Source: Cinnamomum chago
Taxonomy: Eukaryota > Streptophyta > Magnoliopsida > Laurales > Lauraceae
Length of the DNA stretch: 64,000 bases
Reading direction: 5' to 3'
Assembly: GCA_038049695.1 (NCBI GenBank)
Contig: CP142452.1
Span: forward strand, 37,002,501-37,066,500
This document shows positions 43,798 to 56,446 of this stretch, piece by piece. Below the pieces are notes generated by a model. The model searched no databases. It was not told the DNA's origin and saw nothing but the letters and a program-made list of their open reading frames with translations. Both the position numbers and the translations under genes were made by a program. Numbering within the stretch: the first letter of the stretch is position 1; each line of letters starts with the position of its first letter.

Positions 43798-46700
43798 TAT
43801 AAGACCCCGACCCGAGTGATCTCGATTAGCGTTAATTAAGTTGTGTTTTAGTTCAAAGCGTGATTAGTAGATTTTGGTTAAGTTAGGATTTGAATAGCTT
43901 TTGTTATAGCTTTGAGGAGTTCTGAGTGCTTTCGTGATTAGTGGGACCCTTTGGGGGTTCTTTTAGTGACTTTGCATGTGATTGAGGGATTTCCCGAGAT
44001 ACTTATGATTTTGTGTTTTCATCCCGTTTTACTTAACTCGTTATTCTCTGCAACTTTCATGTTGATCCCGTGCCCGTTCGAGACCCCGAAACCCGACTTT
44101 CCTAGCATTGAGGACAAAACAATCTTTTACAGCAAAATCTGGACACAATTTTCAATATCCCCGAAACTGGCAAAACATATACTTTTTGGGAACTAGATAT
44201 ATCGGTGATCGTTTTTGCCTTCTTCGTCGAATTCATTAGAAGTCCCGAAAACCACGTTTTGAACCCCACAAATATTTCTAGTGGTGGATCCCATCTCTAT
44301 TGCTATAAAAAGGAAACCCATTCCACTTTTCACCCTTCTTGGTTCAAAAACGTGGGAGTGGTGTTTGGGAGCTGTCTAGGGTTTCTTCTTGCCATTCCTT
44401 CTCCTTCTTCTTGCTCTCCCATCTCCCAGTTGTTAGTTTATGGTCTCAATACCAAGGGTATATGATGTAATAAATTGATTAATTTCTTTATGTATCAATA
44501 CAATTCATGTTTATCCTTTCATGAGATGAATGGTGTTTTATATACTTGCACATAACTAATACAAATGACATAATGGTTCATGAGATGAATCGGAGTCCAT
44601 AAGTATACTAGATGTAATACATGTGTATGGATGAGATCCACATACATGAGATATGTATTACAAATCTTATACTTAAATATCTTCACAACCAGTGATGAGA
44701 TTGGACATCTCATCTGACAAGGTTGCAGCATTTTGATCACTATGAGATAGTGTGATTTATCTCGATAATCAGAATGTAAGATTCTGGATCATGATGCTGG
44801 TACATTGGATGTATTGAAGGACCATGAGAAGCACCTTATATACACTGTCTTTATTTTAAGGTCAGCTTTCATAATTCCCTAGCAATAGGCTCATAATCCT
44901 GAGACATTAATGAACTCAAGTTTCTATCTATTCATTTGCTTTGAGACACCAATGAGTGAGGCCAATTGTAGGTCAACACCTCGGTGATTTGGGTATGTGG
45001 TAGTAGAGTTGTGGGAACATTCAATGGTCAAGATGGAATCCATCTTTAATATCCCCTTGTGCCAATTAATAGATTTATCATTGGTAAGTACGCACCCATT
45101 CCAGTTAAGAGTTAATTGGATCGGTACCAAATGATCATTATAATTAATTGGGGCTCAAGGATAATAAGACATGGATCTAATTTGGTGGACAGGTCCATTT
45201 GATCCATGGATATAGATGGAGGGGCCTACTTGTGGTACTGTGGAAGTTTAGGGTCTTCATTGTAATTTATTCCTAAGACTGGAGTGCAATTGCATTTATA
45301 TAGTGGAGTTATTTGCAATTAACTGTGGGCCCGGATTGCACATGAGGTGTGGGGTCGCGTATCCCAGTTGGAGCCAGCTTTCTAAGGAATCCCTAGTGGT
45401 CCCCACGCTAGCCCAATATATTAGAAAGATACTAATTCTACTTAAACTCTAAAATGAAGGTTACTATTTCTATTTGAAGTGAGACTTCTAATAGTGGTAA
45501 TGGTAAGCTACTAATTAATAATGGAAGTAGGACTTCTATTTTAATTAGAAAGGAGAAAGTTACTAATAGTTGTGGAAGTAAGACTTCTATGGCAATTAGT
45601 AACGGAGATGTTTACTAATTTGTAATGGGAGTTAAAGTTCTATTTCAAATAGGAAAAGAGGAGTTATGGAGGGCTATAAATAGAGGAATACTCCTCTCAA
45701 ATTCGTGCATAATCCATAGAGCACTTTCAGCCCCCTTGTGCAAGAGTTGTACAAGTCCTCTTCTACTAAAAGTTCCCTTCTCTTTCACCTTTGGTTCCTT
45801 AGAGTTACTAGTAGGATTTTCTCTTGGAGATTCCACCATCTTCTTGAGAAAAGAGATCTAATACGGGACATAGCGTGGATGATCAAAAGGAGTTGAAGAT
45901 TCTGAATTGGATTGTGAAGTTGTTCATCATCAAAGTAAAGAACTCAAATCCTCCATTAAAGCACAACAAAGCTCCAAAGGTATATCTACATCCTTGTATG
46001 TTGTGGATTTCGTGGTTGCATATTTGTGTGCTGTTTTCTATCTCCTAGATAGTATTTGTTGTTGTACATGGCTATGAGATTGAGGGAATTGCATCCTGGA
46101 TTGGGTTTATTGCATTCTAGACAATTGATCCCTGCATTAAGTGGGTCAAAAGTTTTGAAACTTGTCTGGAAGGCCCACCTATATTCCAACAATAGTCTCC
46201 TCTAGACCTTTGCAAATGGGAAAATGCATGTTATTTTCTTCTCCCTCTCTTTGAGAGCTCTCTAGCTACACCACTGGTGGAGGAAGTCACCCATCCAAAG
46301 ATCCTCTTTGAGCCATTCTTGTTCTTTTGAAGACTCTACAAGTAAGCTCCTCCTTCAATCTCTTAGACTTGTGTTCTCCTAACCTTAGAGGAGCTCCATT
46401 TTGATTATTGCAAGCTTCTTCTTTTTCATTCTTGTTTTAACTCTTTTAGAGTTTGTTTTGGGGGTTTTGCTTGTAGTTTGGACCTTTGACTTGGAAAGCT
46501 TGTTTAGAGCTTGGATTGCTTGTTAGAGACTGTAAGGTAAGTGGTTGAAATTATAGTTTGAGCATTTAATGGTTTTATGAAGAATGTGTTGATTTTGTTA
46601 TTCATGTTCATATTTATTAGCTTGCATTGATTTGAAATAAATGCTCATTAAAGAGTTTTGCTAACTCATTTATTGTCTTGGAAATGTGATAGATAACCCT

Positions 46701-48825
46701 CATTCTATCTCTTGATTACAGCTCAAATGAATCTCTATGGTTATGAGTTTCTTCTCTCTTTGGTGATTGAATGTGAAAGGATGGAGGTGTTGGGTTGGAT
46801 GTTTGTGGAATTTGGAGTTGTGGAGAAGTGAGGAAAGATGTATTGGAGGAGCTTTTAGCTCACTTTTATTACAGGAAATTAATGGGAAGTGAGGAGAGTA
46901 GTTTGAGGAGGGAAAGAGCTCAATTTGATCGCAGAAGGGCTTCTCTGCACCTGGCGGTCACCTGCCGGCTAGCTGCCTGGTGACTGGAGGCTAGCCCCTG
47001 GTGACTAGAGGCTAGCCGCCTGGTGACTGGATGCTAGCCCCTGATAACTGGAGGCTAGCCCCTAATAACTGGAGGCTAGCCGCCAGATAACCGCACAGTC
47101 ACGGTCACTTTTCCAGAGAGCTACATTTTTCTCTCGAAGCCACACGGTCAGCCTCACGGCTAGCCACTACCTAACCGAACTATTTCGGTCACATTTCCAG
47201 TAACCTGTTTTCTGTCAGGCCACCCACGGTCAGTCACGCGGTCAGCCAGCGGCTAGCCGCAAAACTCAGCGGCGGGTAACTGCCAGATGACCGCTAGGTA
47301 ACCGAATTCACCTAGAAACCCTGATATGAAGAGAAATGAAGAGTGTTTTGGTCCCAATCATTTGTGCGCCCTTTTAGAGCATGGTGGGGACTATTCACCT
47401 GGAGATATGTATGGAGCCCGTTTGAGGAAGATACCATACCACGAAGACTCATTCGAAGCCTTAAAAAACCCTAAGGTGTATATGGAGCCGGAAAGTCTTC
47501 AAAAATTCAAAGAGTACCAAGGGTATATTTAATTTGACATACGGGCCCCCTATTCACCTTGGACCAATTTTAAATCTCGATACTTGTCCTGTAATTTCAA
47601 AAGATCAACTGTGCTTCTAGATATCCCGAATTGTTACATATGTTTTCGAAAATTCATGAATGATGATTTGTCAATTCCGAAGGCATTGAAATTACAATTT
47701 AGTATGTTGCTAGCCCGTTTATACATTGCTCGAATTGAAAGGAAATTTGTGCCTTGAGCACTCCCGTCCCGTTCTTTTACATATGTGCACTTGATATGTT
47801 TTATACATGTTTGATTTGTAATTTGACCTATGAGTTGGCATCACTAGGCTTGGATTACCTTGCCGGTTTGATCCACCGACTTGGAGATCCCCCTCCTGTC
47901 CCGCCAACTATAGTTTAGATCCCTATGCCCGGTTTGTTACCGTGGTCCCGTCCCGATACCCGGTTCGCTACCATGGTCCCGTCCCGTATATTTATACTGT
48001 ATATATATATATATGTTCGTTGTCTCTCCTCACCTCGTGTGACTGAGATCAACGCCCGATATGCTTTTGTCACTTCGGTGATAGAGGACTTAGCTTCGTG
48101 TGGTTTCCATCTTGCTTATTTCCCGATTCCTTGGTTACCTTTACATGTTTTACAATGCATACTTGTATTTGAATAAATGATTTACCTCTTTTTATGGAAA
48201 TTATTATTTAAACATGTTTAAATGCTTTTGAAGGTAAATTCGTTTATCATTTTACTGTTGTGTTCTTTCACCCGTTTGCCAAACCGTCGTGTTTGACCCA
48301 CTCTTTGGTACTTAGGTCTAGACGTCGTGTTTCCCAAGGCAGAGCCTGAGGAGGCGGTCGGAGAACCACAACGCTTAGTTGAGTGGCACGCTGATGATGT
48401 CGTTTAGACATTCGGTTGACTCGAGATGTGATTCATTTTGGGAGTTTGTGGATAACTCATTCTTTTGGGATTATACTTTGAGATGTATTGGCCTTTGTTG
48501 GCCTCTATTTTTGGGGAATGTAATTAAATGATCTTTTGTATTAACTTTAACTTTACTTTGGGAAACATGCTAATGATCATTGCTCATTCTGATACAGTAT
48601 TATACTTGTTTTATTGTCTTTATGACTAGAGATGGTTTGAATATTTGATTTGCTACATACTTTCGCACTTTAAAGAAATGTTCATATATGGTTGTGAAAT
48701 CCTCACCGCGGACACCTGTGGGAAATTAAATAAGTGTACCTTATCACCACACTCATCACATTAACTCACCATCAATTAGTCCCGATCCCGGATTAGGCCC
48801 GCTGACCTGGTCCGGGGTCGCGACA
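43798..48825 (+). mobile_element. Second 3.1-kb-type solo LTR, enlarged by a nested LTR
   Basis: Begins TATAAGACCCCGACCCG and ends GGTCCGGGGTCGCGACA, flanked by the perfect 5-bp duplication GTTAT (43793-43797 and 48826-48830). Collinear with the LTR at 18934-22029 throughout, apart from a 1,761-bp insertion at 44431-46191. It sits in segment Y of tandem unit 2, where unit 1 has no insertion, so it arrived after the duplication or was lost from the other copy. GC-rich GGCTAGCCGCC-type repeats occur at about 46955-47310. Confidence 0.96.
44431..46191 (+). mobile_element. Nested LTR of another family (1,761 bp)
   Basis: Begins TGTTAGTTTATGG and ends ATATTCCAACA. Candidate 5-bp flanks are CCAGT and ATAGT, agreeing at only three positions, so the target duplication is weak. 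A TATA box (TATAAATA, 45675-45682) and a downstream leader fit U3-R-U5 organisation. Its first 720 bp match 5270-5993 in the other orientation. There is no internal coding region, so it is a solo LTR or a related non-autonomous element. Confidence 0.8.
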
Positions 48826-49633
48826 GTTATGCCTTCTTGTCATCGCTCAAATTTTTATAATAGTTTTTGAAATATTCTCTTCTATCTCTCTTTTGGCCCA
48901 TATTTTACATTTGAGGAAAATGGGGGGAGGGGGTATTAATAATGACAAAATCGTGCAGTTTTACATTTTCTAACAAGGTGTAGACTATAAGAGTCTGGAA
49001 CCAATAGGAATTGCCAGCGTATCTACAACTGCTAATGATATATTAGGTTCAAAATTTCCACTATACAGCACAAGAGATTATGAAAAAAAAAAAGTGGGAA
49101 TCATTGGAGAACTCTTGCCAGCTCTCGAAATCTCGACAAAGCTCTGTTTTATTGGACAGATTGAAGCATTTGAGATTTCTATCGTAGCAAATGAAATTTG
49201 AGAAGCAGCATGACAATGAATATTGACAATTTCTCACATTATGATTGAGGAATGCGAAATAAGATCGCGGAATCTCTTGCAAAGGAGATTGCATCCGAAC
49301 TACAGTATGTTCAGGTATCCATGCCAGAAAGAATAAAGAAAAGAAGTTGGCAAGAAGAACATTTAGAACATCTCTACAACATATTATAACATAAATACTT
49401 ATATGTGTAGTCATACAAACATACTTATAAATTCATAGATTCCAATGAATGGCCAACAGAGCTTCATCTTTATTAGTAACTTGTTGGGCTAGAATGTCTA
49501 GCATCCATGTGCTTTACTTTGAATGTGGGAAAAAATTTGATTAAAATTTTGGTGCATATTGATCAGATTTTGTTGAACCGACGTCCTGAGATGTTTCTTA
49601 AGCCATTTAGCCTATCTGATCTTCAGATTGAAC
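48826..49633. repeat. Segment Y, copy 2
   Basis: Collinear with 28170-28950, including GTAGACTATAAGAGTCTGG and the region around CTCTTGCAAAGGAGATTGCA. Differs from copy 1 by small indels. No recognised gene. Confidence 0.7.
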
Positions 49634-49925
49634 TTAAGAGCCAGTCTTATTATCTATGGAACCACTTGCCCTAATGCCATAATCTCTTATAATGCTATCA
49701 AAAACCGACATCCCTTCATCTAAAAGACCCCCATGACTAAAAGCAGTTAAAACTCCAATTAAAGTAATATAATCCGGTTGTAGTTTAGCTTTATTCATTT
49801 CATCAAACATCCTCAGTGCTTCTTTACTCCGCCCATGAGCAACAAACCCATTGATCAAAGTTGTCCACGTCAACACATTTCTCTCAGCCACTGCATCGAA
49901 CACATCACAACACCCTCAAAGCTGG
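49634..49925 (-). pseudogene. PPR gene fragment, copy 3 (uninterrupted)
   Basis: The clearest PPR copy: MFDAVAERNVLTWTTLINGF, then AHGRSKEALRMFDEMNKAKL, QPDYITLIGVLTAFSHGGLL and DEGMSVFDSIIRDYGI, about two PPR motifs of the PLS type, ending in frame-lost sequence (SGSIDNKTGS, stop). Complete PPR proteins have ten or more motifs, so this is a captured internal piece. It marks the target sequence that the copia split in copy 2 (AACTC at 49751). Confidence 0.88.
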
Positions 49926-50440
49926 AATTTCAGCAAACAGTTGGGGTACGATGTTTTAAAAAAAATAAACACAACAATCTCATTTACATACAAGGCTATG
50001 CTAATCCAACAATGGAAAAGGAAATAATACACTACAGATTCCATCATAGAGTACAAAAATTAAAAAACAAAGATGGAAGCACTTGCACGACAGAGAATCC
50101 ACCATAGAAAGTAACACCAAAAGGGAAAATAAAACAACAATATTTAGAGAGGATTTTGGCCTGCAAGAGTTGAAATCCAGACAAAACAAACTTCTTCTTG
50201 GTCACCAAAAGCCCGTTTTTGAACGTGAGGAGAAGAAGAGATACCTCTTGTTTCCTTTACCAACTGAGCAGTGCCACAGGAGCTGTAATGTCATCTTGCA
50301 TCTTATTGGGCCCCATCACAAAGGTGGGTGTAGTGAAACAAGCATGTCAAGTTACTCTTTTGATTGAAGCATGTCAAGTTACTCTCTTTTACATAAGGAT
50401 AAAGAAGAAGAGAAGAAGTTATAAGGAGATAAGGATAAGG
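49926..50440. repeat. Segment X, copy 3, with a different right neighbour
   Basis: Collinear with copies 1 and 2 up to the GA-rich tail ending AAGGATAAGG at 50440, where the other two join Helitron Rep. Here the sequence continues instead with a second partial X-like repeat (CATCTTGCATCTTAGTGGAC) and then an LTR-like block. Confidence 0.75.
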
Positions 50441-52953
50441 ATGATATCATCTTGCATCTTAGTGGACCCCATCATAAAGGTGGGTGTAGTGAAAGAACCA
50501 TGTCAATTTACTCTCTTTTATAAAAGGGCTATAGATACAAGGATGAGACAAAATCAAAGCATAACCTCTCACTTGGAGAAAAACAAGGCCCACATCGCTT
50601 ACAAAATGATGTCCAGTGTTTGGATCAGCCAGTGGAAGGCTTGGCCCATTACAAGCTTTTGCATAGAAGAGTTGTCCTCCTCGGATTTCCCCAATTTTCT
50701 TGTCATCTTCTTGACCAAGGCAAGTGATAAACAATGGTTAATTGATGTGTACATGTTTGTTTCTATGATTCCTTGATGATATTGATAGATACCGCAAATC
50801 CAAGCTTAATAATTTATGGAATTTGGACTTTTATGTTAAGGTTAGATTATTGTGATTGGACTTGATTATTGGTAGAGATTGGTTCCAATGAATTGACGAT
50901 GGAAATGGATTGTTGATAGAGCAGGAGGCTCAATTTTGTGCAGATTATGGCCTTCTCTAAGGCAATTAGAAGATGAAACAGGGAAATCTCGGACGTGGAC
51001 GCCTAGGAGGTTTTTGCCTCCCGACGTCCGGACGCTAGCGGGCAGTATCCCAGGGCGCCTAGACTGGTGTCGGGAGTCCGAATGCCAAAAGGTAGTGTCC
51101 CGGGGCACCCATACTGGTTTCGGGCGTCTGAGTGCCGAATATTTGGCGTCTGGACGCCGGGAACCTGTAGGGACCTATAAAATGGACCACTTTGAACGCC
51201 ATAACTTTTGATCCGTTCGTCAGAATTTTGCGGGCTATATACCGTTGGAAAGATCTTGGAATGTAGAATCTAATGGCTCATTTTTCATAATGATCAGAAA
51301 TGGGGAACTAAGGTAGATATGTGGATTAAAGATTCAGATCCTTTATTATGGGAAGTGAGACTGTTGACCTAAGTTTGGGCCTTAGATGTTGGGTACTTCG
51401 ATCTTACCCTCACTTGACCAATAATGGAAAATGAAATCGAAGCATGTTGCTTGGTATGCCTCGGTGTTTCTAGGTATTCGTATATTACGCACGGATTAAC
51501 CGAATGCATATGGAAGTTGATTCAATTGATGTCTAACATGATTGCTCACCAAGGGTTCGTTCCTAGAATCATCGTTGGCTCAATTTCCACACGTACTCCA
51601 TTAAGTCATGTATGGTATATGGATGACAACATATGCCTAGGATTGGATTGTAACATCTTCCTTGATTTGCGATCGTATCTGTTGATCTTGCTTCCTTGTA
51701 TACTCACTTGGCATAAAATACTTAATTAATTATGAAACATAAATCCTTGTAGGACTAGGACTTGGATTGGACTTAGGGTGTACTTTAGGACCCTTGTATT
51801 TTATACTTGATAAACAGGATGGCTAGAATGCAAAGGATTATCAATTGGTATAGACTTGTCTTGCAACTTGGCTTGAATGAGATAATCCCTTGATCTCGGT
51901 TGTGTATCTTGACTAGCCAGACTTGCTTGTCTTGGCTTCCTCGTGTCAACACCACTTCACTATTCATTATCCGACCACAGTAGGATCCACTATGGGGAGG
52001 ATTGCATATCATGACCAGCTGGAGTTTAGGGGTTGTTTCGATGGGCCGGTTACTCGGACATCAGGATGCACTGTCGGCTTGGACGGCGTCCATGGTGTTG
52101 AATAGCTGGGAGCGGGCTCTAACCGTGGTGCTATTCCTGGGACTGGGAGCTTGGATCCCCCTGAAGTGATATGGATAGTATTGCCATTGGTATCTCGGGA
52201 GGTGGCTTGCACACCCTCGGAGTCTCCTTCTTCATTCTTGCATCATTCATGTGTGTGGAGGGTGTTTATTGCTAGATGTTGCTGGGACTTTATCATTGTT
52301 GATTCCTGTTTTATACTCATGTAATATGACTCATTCTTTTACCTTGTGTTCACATGATTATACTTGTCAATACTCTCATTTTGATACATGATATACATTG
52401 TTATTATTCATTATTTATTCTTGCTCAACATGTCATTGACTCTGTTTCTTAGTGTGCAGACACCCCATGTGACTACTATAAGGAGCCGGTAGGAAAGGAG
52501 ATCCCAGAGGATCTCCAACCGAAAGTGGAGTGTGAGTGGTGTGCCGATGACGTAGTATAGCTTCATCTTATCCGGCACGAGAGACTCACATGGGATTCTA
52601 TTAGAATTATATTTGTCCATTTATTATTCATGACTTGAACATTTCTATTTATTGATTCTTTTCGGTTTCCAAATGGTCTAGGACTTGGGATGACCATTTA
52701 TTTAATAAATGACTTCTTTATTAGTATCATTAGTTATTGTTTAAACTTTAATATTAATGAGAATTGATATTCTTTTGCTTTGATTTTTAATATGACTTGA
52801 ATTGTAATGAGTTCTGCAGTTCTTATATTGAAATGCATTATCCTTACAGCGGACTTACGATCCATGGGCTTAAAGGGTGAAAATTTTTAATTAGCCCTAA
52901 AATTCACTCCCCGGATCCGATTTATTCTTTAATCGGGTTCGAGGGATGTGACA
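50441..52953 (+). mobile_element. Ty3-gypsy LTR-like block (plus orientation)
   Basis: The end GGGTTCGAGGGATGTGACA and the 3' half resemble a long gypsy LTR: the stretch GCCGATGACGTAGTATAG followed by CACGAGAGACT parallels GCCGATGATGTCGTTTAG and CACGAGAGACG in the 3.1-kb LTR. TATA-like boxes occur at 50519-50526 and 51176-51183. The left boundary is not visible, because the block begins inside X-like sequence; it is probably truncated. Short open frames here are not supported as genes. Confidence 0.6.
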
Positions 52954-54796
52954 TTACCCATACAACATAGAACATAACATCAAATAAAACGCACAAGTCT
53001 AAATTAACAAGTCAAGTATAATTAAAAGTCCATCCATTTACATCTTCGTGCCCCATTCACATTACTACGCTACCAAGGCTGATCATACATGATCACATGC
53101 CCCTTTTGGCATTAACTCAATAACCGCGTCCACCAAGGACTTGCCAACACAACGGCCACCATGGCCCAAGTCCATAAATTATCTGGACACCAAGTCCAAC
53201 ATTCACTATAGGACCCGATGTATAACATTTCATTACCATGTTCACCTTTCTAGACATGTCATAACATTACAATAATCAGAATTCAATTAAATATGCATAA
53301 CCTACACAAATCAACAGTGTGGACCAGCCCCCCTACACACTTTACATGTTGCTGCCCCACTTCTAGTCATGACCGGTAGTAATAAGTGTAGGGTGGTCCA
53401 CTTAATTATAAACATGACAGTACACAATATCAACAAATAAAACAATCCATAAAATTATAATAATCCTCATAAAACCTCAACTAATCTAAAGCATAAGGAT
53501 AAATTGTACTGGTGCCCAAAGTCCAAGGCTCTCTCCAATTACAGACTCCTTTTCAGACTTCTACTACATACACAAAGACATAAAGAAATAGTAAATCACG
53601 CCTGAAACATCTTGGCTTGAGATGCTGTGGGTCCCACTGACCTAAGATATGATCAGGTCTACTCCTTACGGTTGCCCAGGCCCCCACATGAATACACATG
53701 ATTCAGATTTAACATTGATTAGTCCTTCTGGGCCCCACAATCCTATTAATAAAGATATAACCCAAAGATAAGCTCTCGCGCCACCTGAAGTTGAGTTTAT
53801 TGGATGGTGGGGCATATGGGGCCTACTCCACATGGGACACCACCAAACAGGTCGCCCTTGGGCCCCCTTCAAGATGTGGGGTATTGATCAATTATCAGGT
53901 AGTCACAGTGGTCCCACAACCACTGCCGACCAAATCTGAATTTTCTTCCTCATTGACGCATCTGTGATCTGAAATACATGGATAGTGGCCCAAACGGGGC
54001 CCAATCTTTGTGATTCTAGCATCATCATGGTCGCCCATGGGTCCACCTCAGGATCCATGGACCAGATTTTATATCTAATGGACCATGGGGTCCCACAACT
54101 CCGAAGTGTCCATTCCACTGTTGATGTCCAAGTCTATTTCCATGAAATCTAGATATGATGTTCATAACACTTGGAGATTAAAAGAAAACAACACTTGGTA
54201 ATCATCTACCTATGATAAACATGATTTATATGATCTCCATGACTCAAAATATAGTCTGTATCTAATCCCTGACCACAATAGCCTTGCACAACAGTTAAGG
54301 CATATTATCAGTCATCTGGTTAAATCATCTAGGGTATTTAGGAAGATCCACTCACCTTCGATAGACGACTGTTGCGTTCGAGATGTGAGGGCTCGAGTAA
54401 GACATCTGCTAATTTTCCCTCCGCTGATTGCCTTCTTCTTCTCCTGAATTCCAGCCAACAAGACCCTCTCTCAGATTTTCTCTCAAAAGAAAAGAAGGAG
54501 AATGTTGAATGTCACTACTAGGATCGATGGTTTCCTTATATACATGCAGAAAGGGTGAAGGTAGAGTCCTTCACAAACAGAACTTAGAGTTCTACTCAAA
54601 TATATCTCACGCAAGCCACTAAGTTGAGTTGATGTATAAGTCTTCTCTTATCATAAGACTAACTCACGTGGCCTCTTCTAATCCATTAAGGATTTAAAAC
54701 AACTAAATTAAAAACAACCAAGGTCTGAGGGTCCCACCTAGGCCCTTCCACTAACTGTTTCCCATCTCAATTCCCCACGTGGTACGGGATATTACA
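52947..54796 (-). mobile_element. LTR-like block (minus orientation)
   Basis: On the minus strand it begins TGTAATATCCCGTACCACG at 54796, has a TATA box (TATATAAG, 54542-54535) followed by a leader, and ends at TAATGTCACA near 52947, i.e. TG...CA. No target duplication is evident and its end overlaps the end of the preceding block, so the boundary is tentative. No coding domains are present. Confidence 0.55.
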
Positions 54797-56251
54797 ACTT
54801 TTTTTTTTTTTTTGTATCTTAGCCTGGGGGGTTGGGATACAAGAGAGTTAAACTGTGGGAAAGAGAGCCCACACAAGTGGAAATAGGAAACCCACAAAGC
54901 ATGATGGATAACCCACATTGTTCGGCTATTTTTTCTGACGATTCCATGGACAGAGAAGATACCATCGCAGAAACTAGCAAATACATATTAAAATAAAATA
55001 ATGTACTTTACCCAAGATAGAGGGAAGACACAATCTGGAAATATATTTGTCATTGCATTTAATTTTTCAAGGAAAAATATTAATTATCTCAAGAGATAAT
55101 GGGCTAGACCTTCAGACTCATATGTGATAGGTCATTTATAGAACATATGACCCCACTAACTGTCATCCAATGCACAAAATTACACATTTAAATTACATTT
55201 TGACAATGAAGAAGCCACAGAAAGTGGAAAAAGGACCTCAAAGGCCATTTTCAAGCCTCGAAAACCATAAGATGCATAGGAACCCAATTCCTTGTAATTT
55301 CAAATTTCTTTGCCAATTTCGGGCTTAGCCCTCAAAGCTGGCATCCATGTGGGTAGTCGGAGTTTTGGTCCGAATGTGGCTCCTTTCATCACGTCACTTT
55401 GGCCGATGAAGACTTGCATGTGGGTTGGGCATGAAACCTTATGTTTCTCCCACTTTCTCCATCAAAAATCAATTTCTAGAAGATGTAGTCACATAAACTG
55501 TGGGGGGATTGCGACAACTGTGCATCTTGTAAAAATGGGGGTTGCAGGTGGCAGTAGCGGACGGAGGGTTGCCCCTCCTCGAATTTCTTGTCTTTTTTGG
55601 ATATGTAAGTGATTTTGGAATTGTTATGGATTTTTCCTTATATTGCCCATTCTCAGATTTTTTTTATTTTTCTGAATATGCCTTGGGATTTAAATTTTAT
55701 AGTGGGTTACTTTGTCATTTCACTAAATGCCCTTCTCAAGATTTAAGTGTTGCAAAAGAAGAAAAGAGAGGGAAAGTTTGTCTTTTTATACACGATGTCT
55801 TTTCACATTTCTTTTTCATTGTCTTCTCATATATTATTTTCCCATTGTCATCATCTATTGCACGACAGTAACCATTCCCCATTGTCTTAACTGACATTAA
55901 TACTCAATAGTCAAAAGTACAATTACATTTTAAGGCTCAAGTCAAGTACAAGTCCATTCCAGCTTAAATAAGCTTCTTACTTTCTAGAGTAGCTTCTTGC
56001 TTTATAGAGTACATGTCTACATCATTGATGGGTGATGCAGTGAATGTGATGACAACTTATTTTTACTTTTTATATTATTTTTACATTGCATTATTGATAG
56101 AATGATGGAGTGATGGTTTTCATTTTTTTTATTTTTAATTTTTTCCTACATGAATGAACATTATGCTTTTCATAATTGCAATTGTTTTTTCTAAGTTCCT
56201 TTTGATACATGTCCATTTTATCTTTTTTTTTTTTTTACATATCCTTTAGAA
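54797..56251. other. No gene recognised; probable remains of a hAT transposon
   Basis: A T-rich tract (54799-54813) and AT-rich noncoding sequence. Because a hAT dimerisation domain follows at 56252, part of this stretch may be the degraded body or an intron of that transposase, but no motif could be identified. Confidence 0.4.
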
Positions 56252-56446
56252 GTAAACAAGATTAGCGATCTTGCTAGGGAGATGATTGAGACAAAAAAGG
56301 TTATTTTATATCCATTAGTTTACTTGCTCATTAAATTTTCACTAATCTTATTGGTTACCACTGCCACTCTTAAGAGGGCATTTTCTGTTGTGCACATTGT
56401 AAAAACTCGACTGTGGAAGTGAATGGGAGAAAAATGGATGAATGAT
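56252..56446 (+). pseudogene. hAT transposase C-terminal dimerisation domain, truncated
   Basis: Reads VNKISDLAREMIETKKVILY, then TTATLKRAFSVVHIVKTRLW, a TGA stop, and MGEKWMND up to the gypsy LTR. The A-T-x-x-R-A-F-S core followed by I-x-K-T-R-L is the hAT C-terminal dimerisation signature, closest in style to plant TTF-type zinc-finger hAT proteins. The Ty3-gypsy element at 56447 cuts it off. Confidence 0.82.

Noticed and set aside
53666-54118. Two minus-strand ORFs of about 70 residues
   Set aside because: They lie in an LTR-like block with a TATA and TG/CA ends and have no domain similarity.
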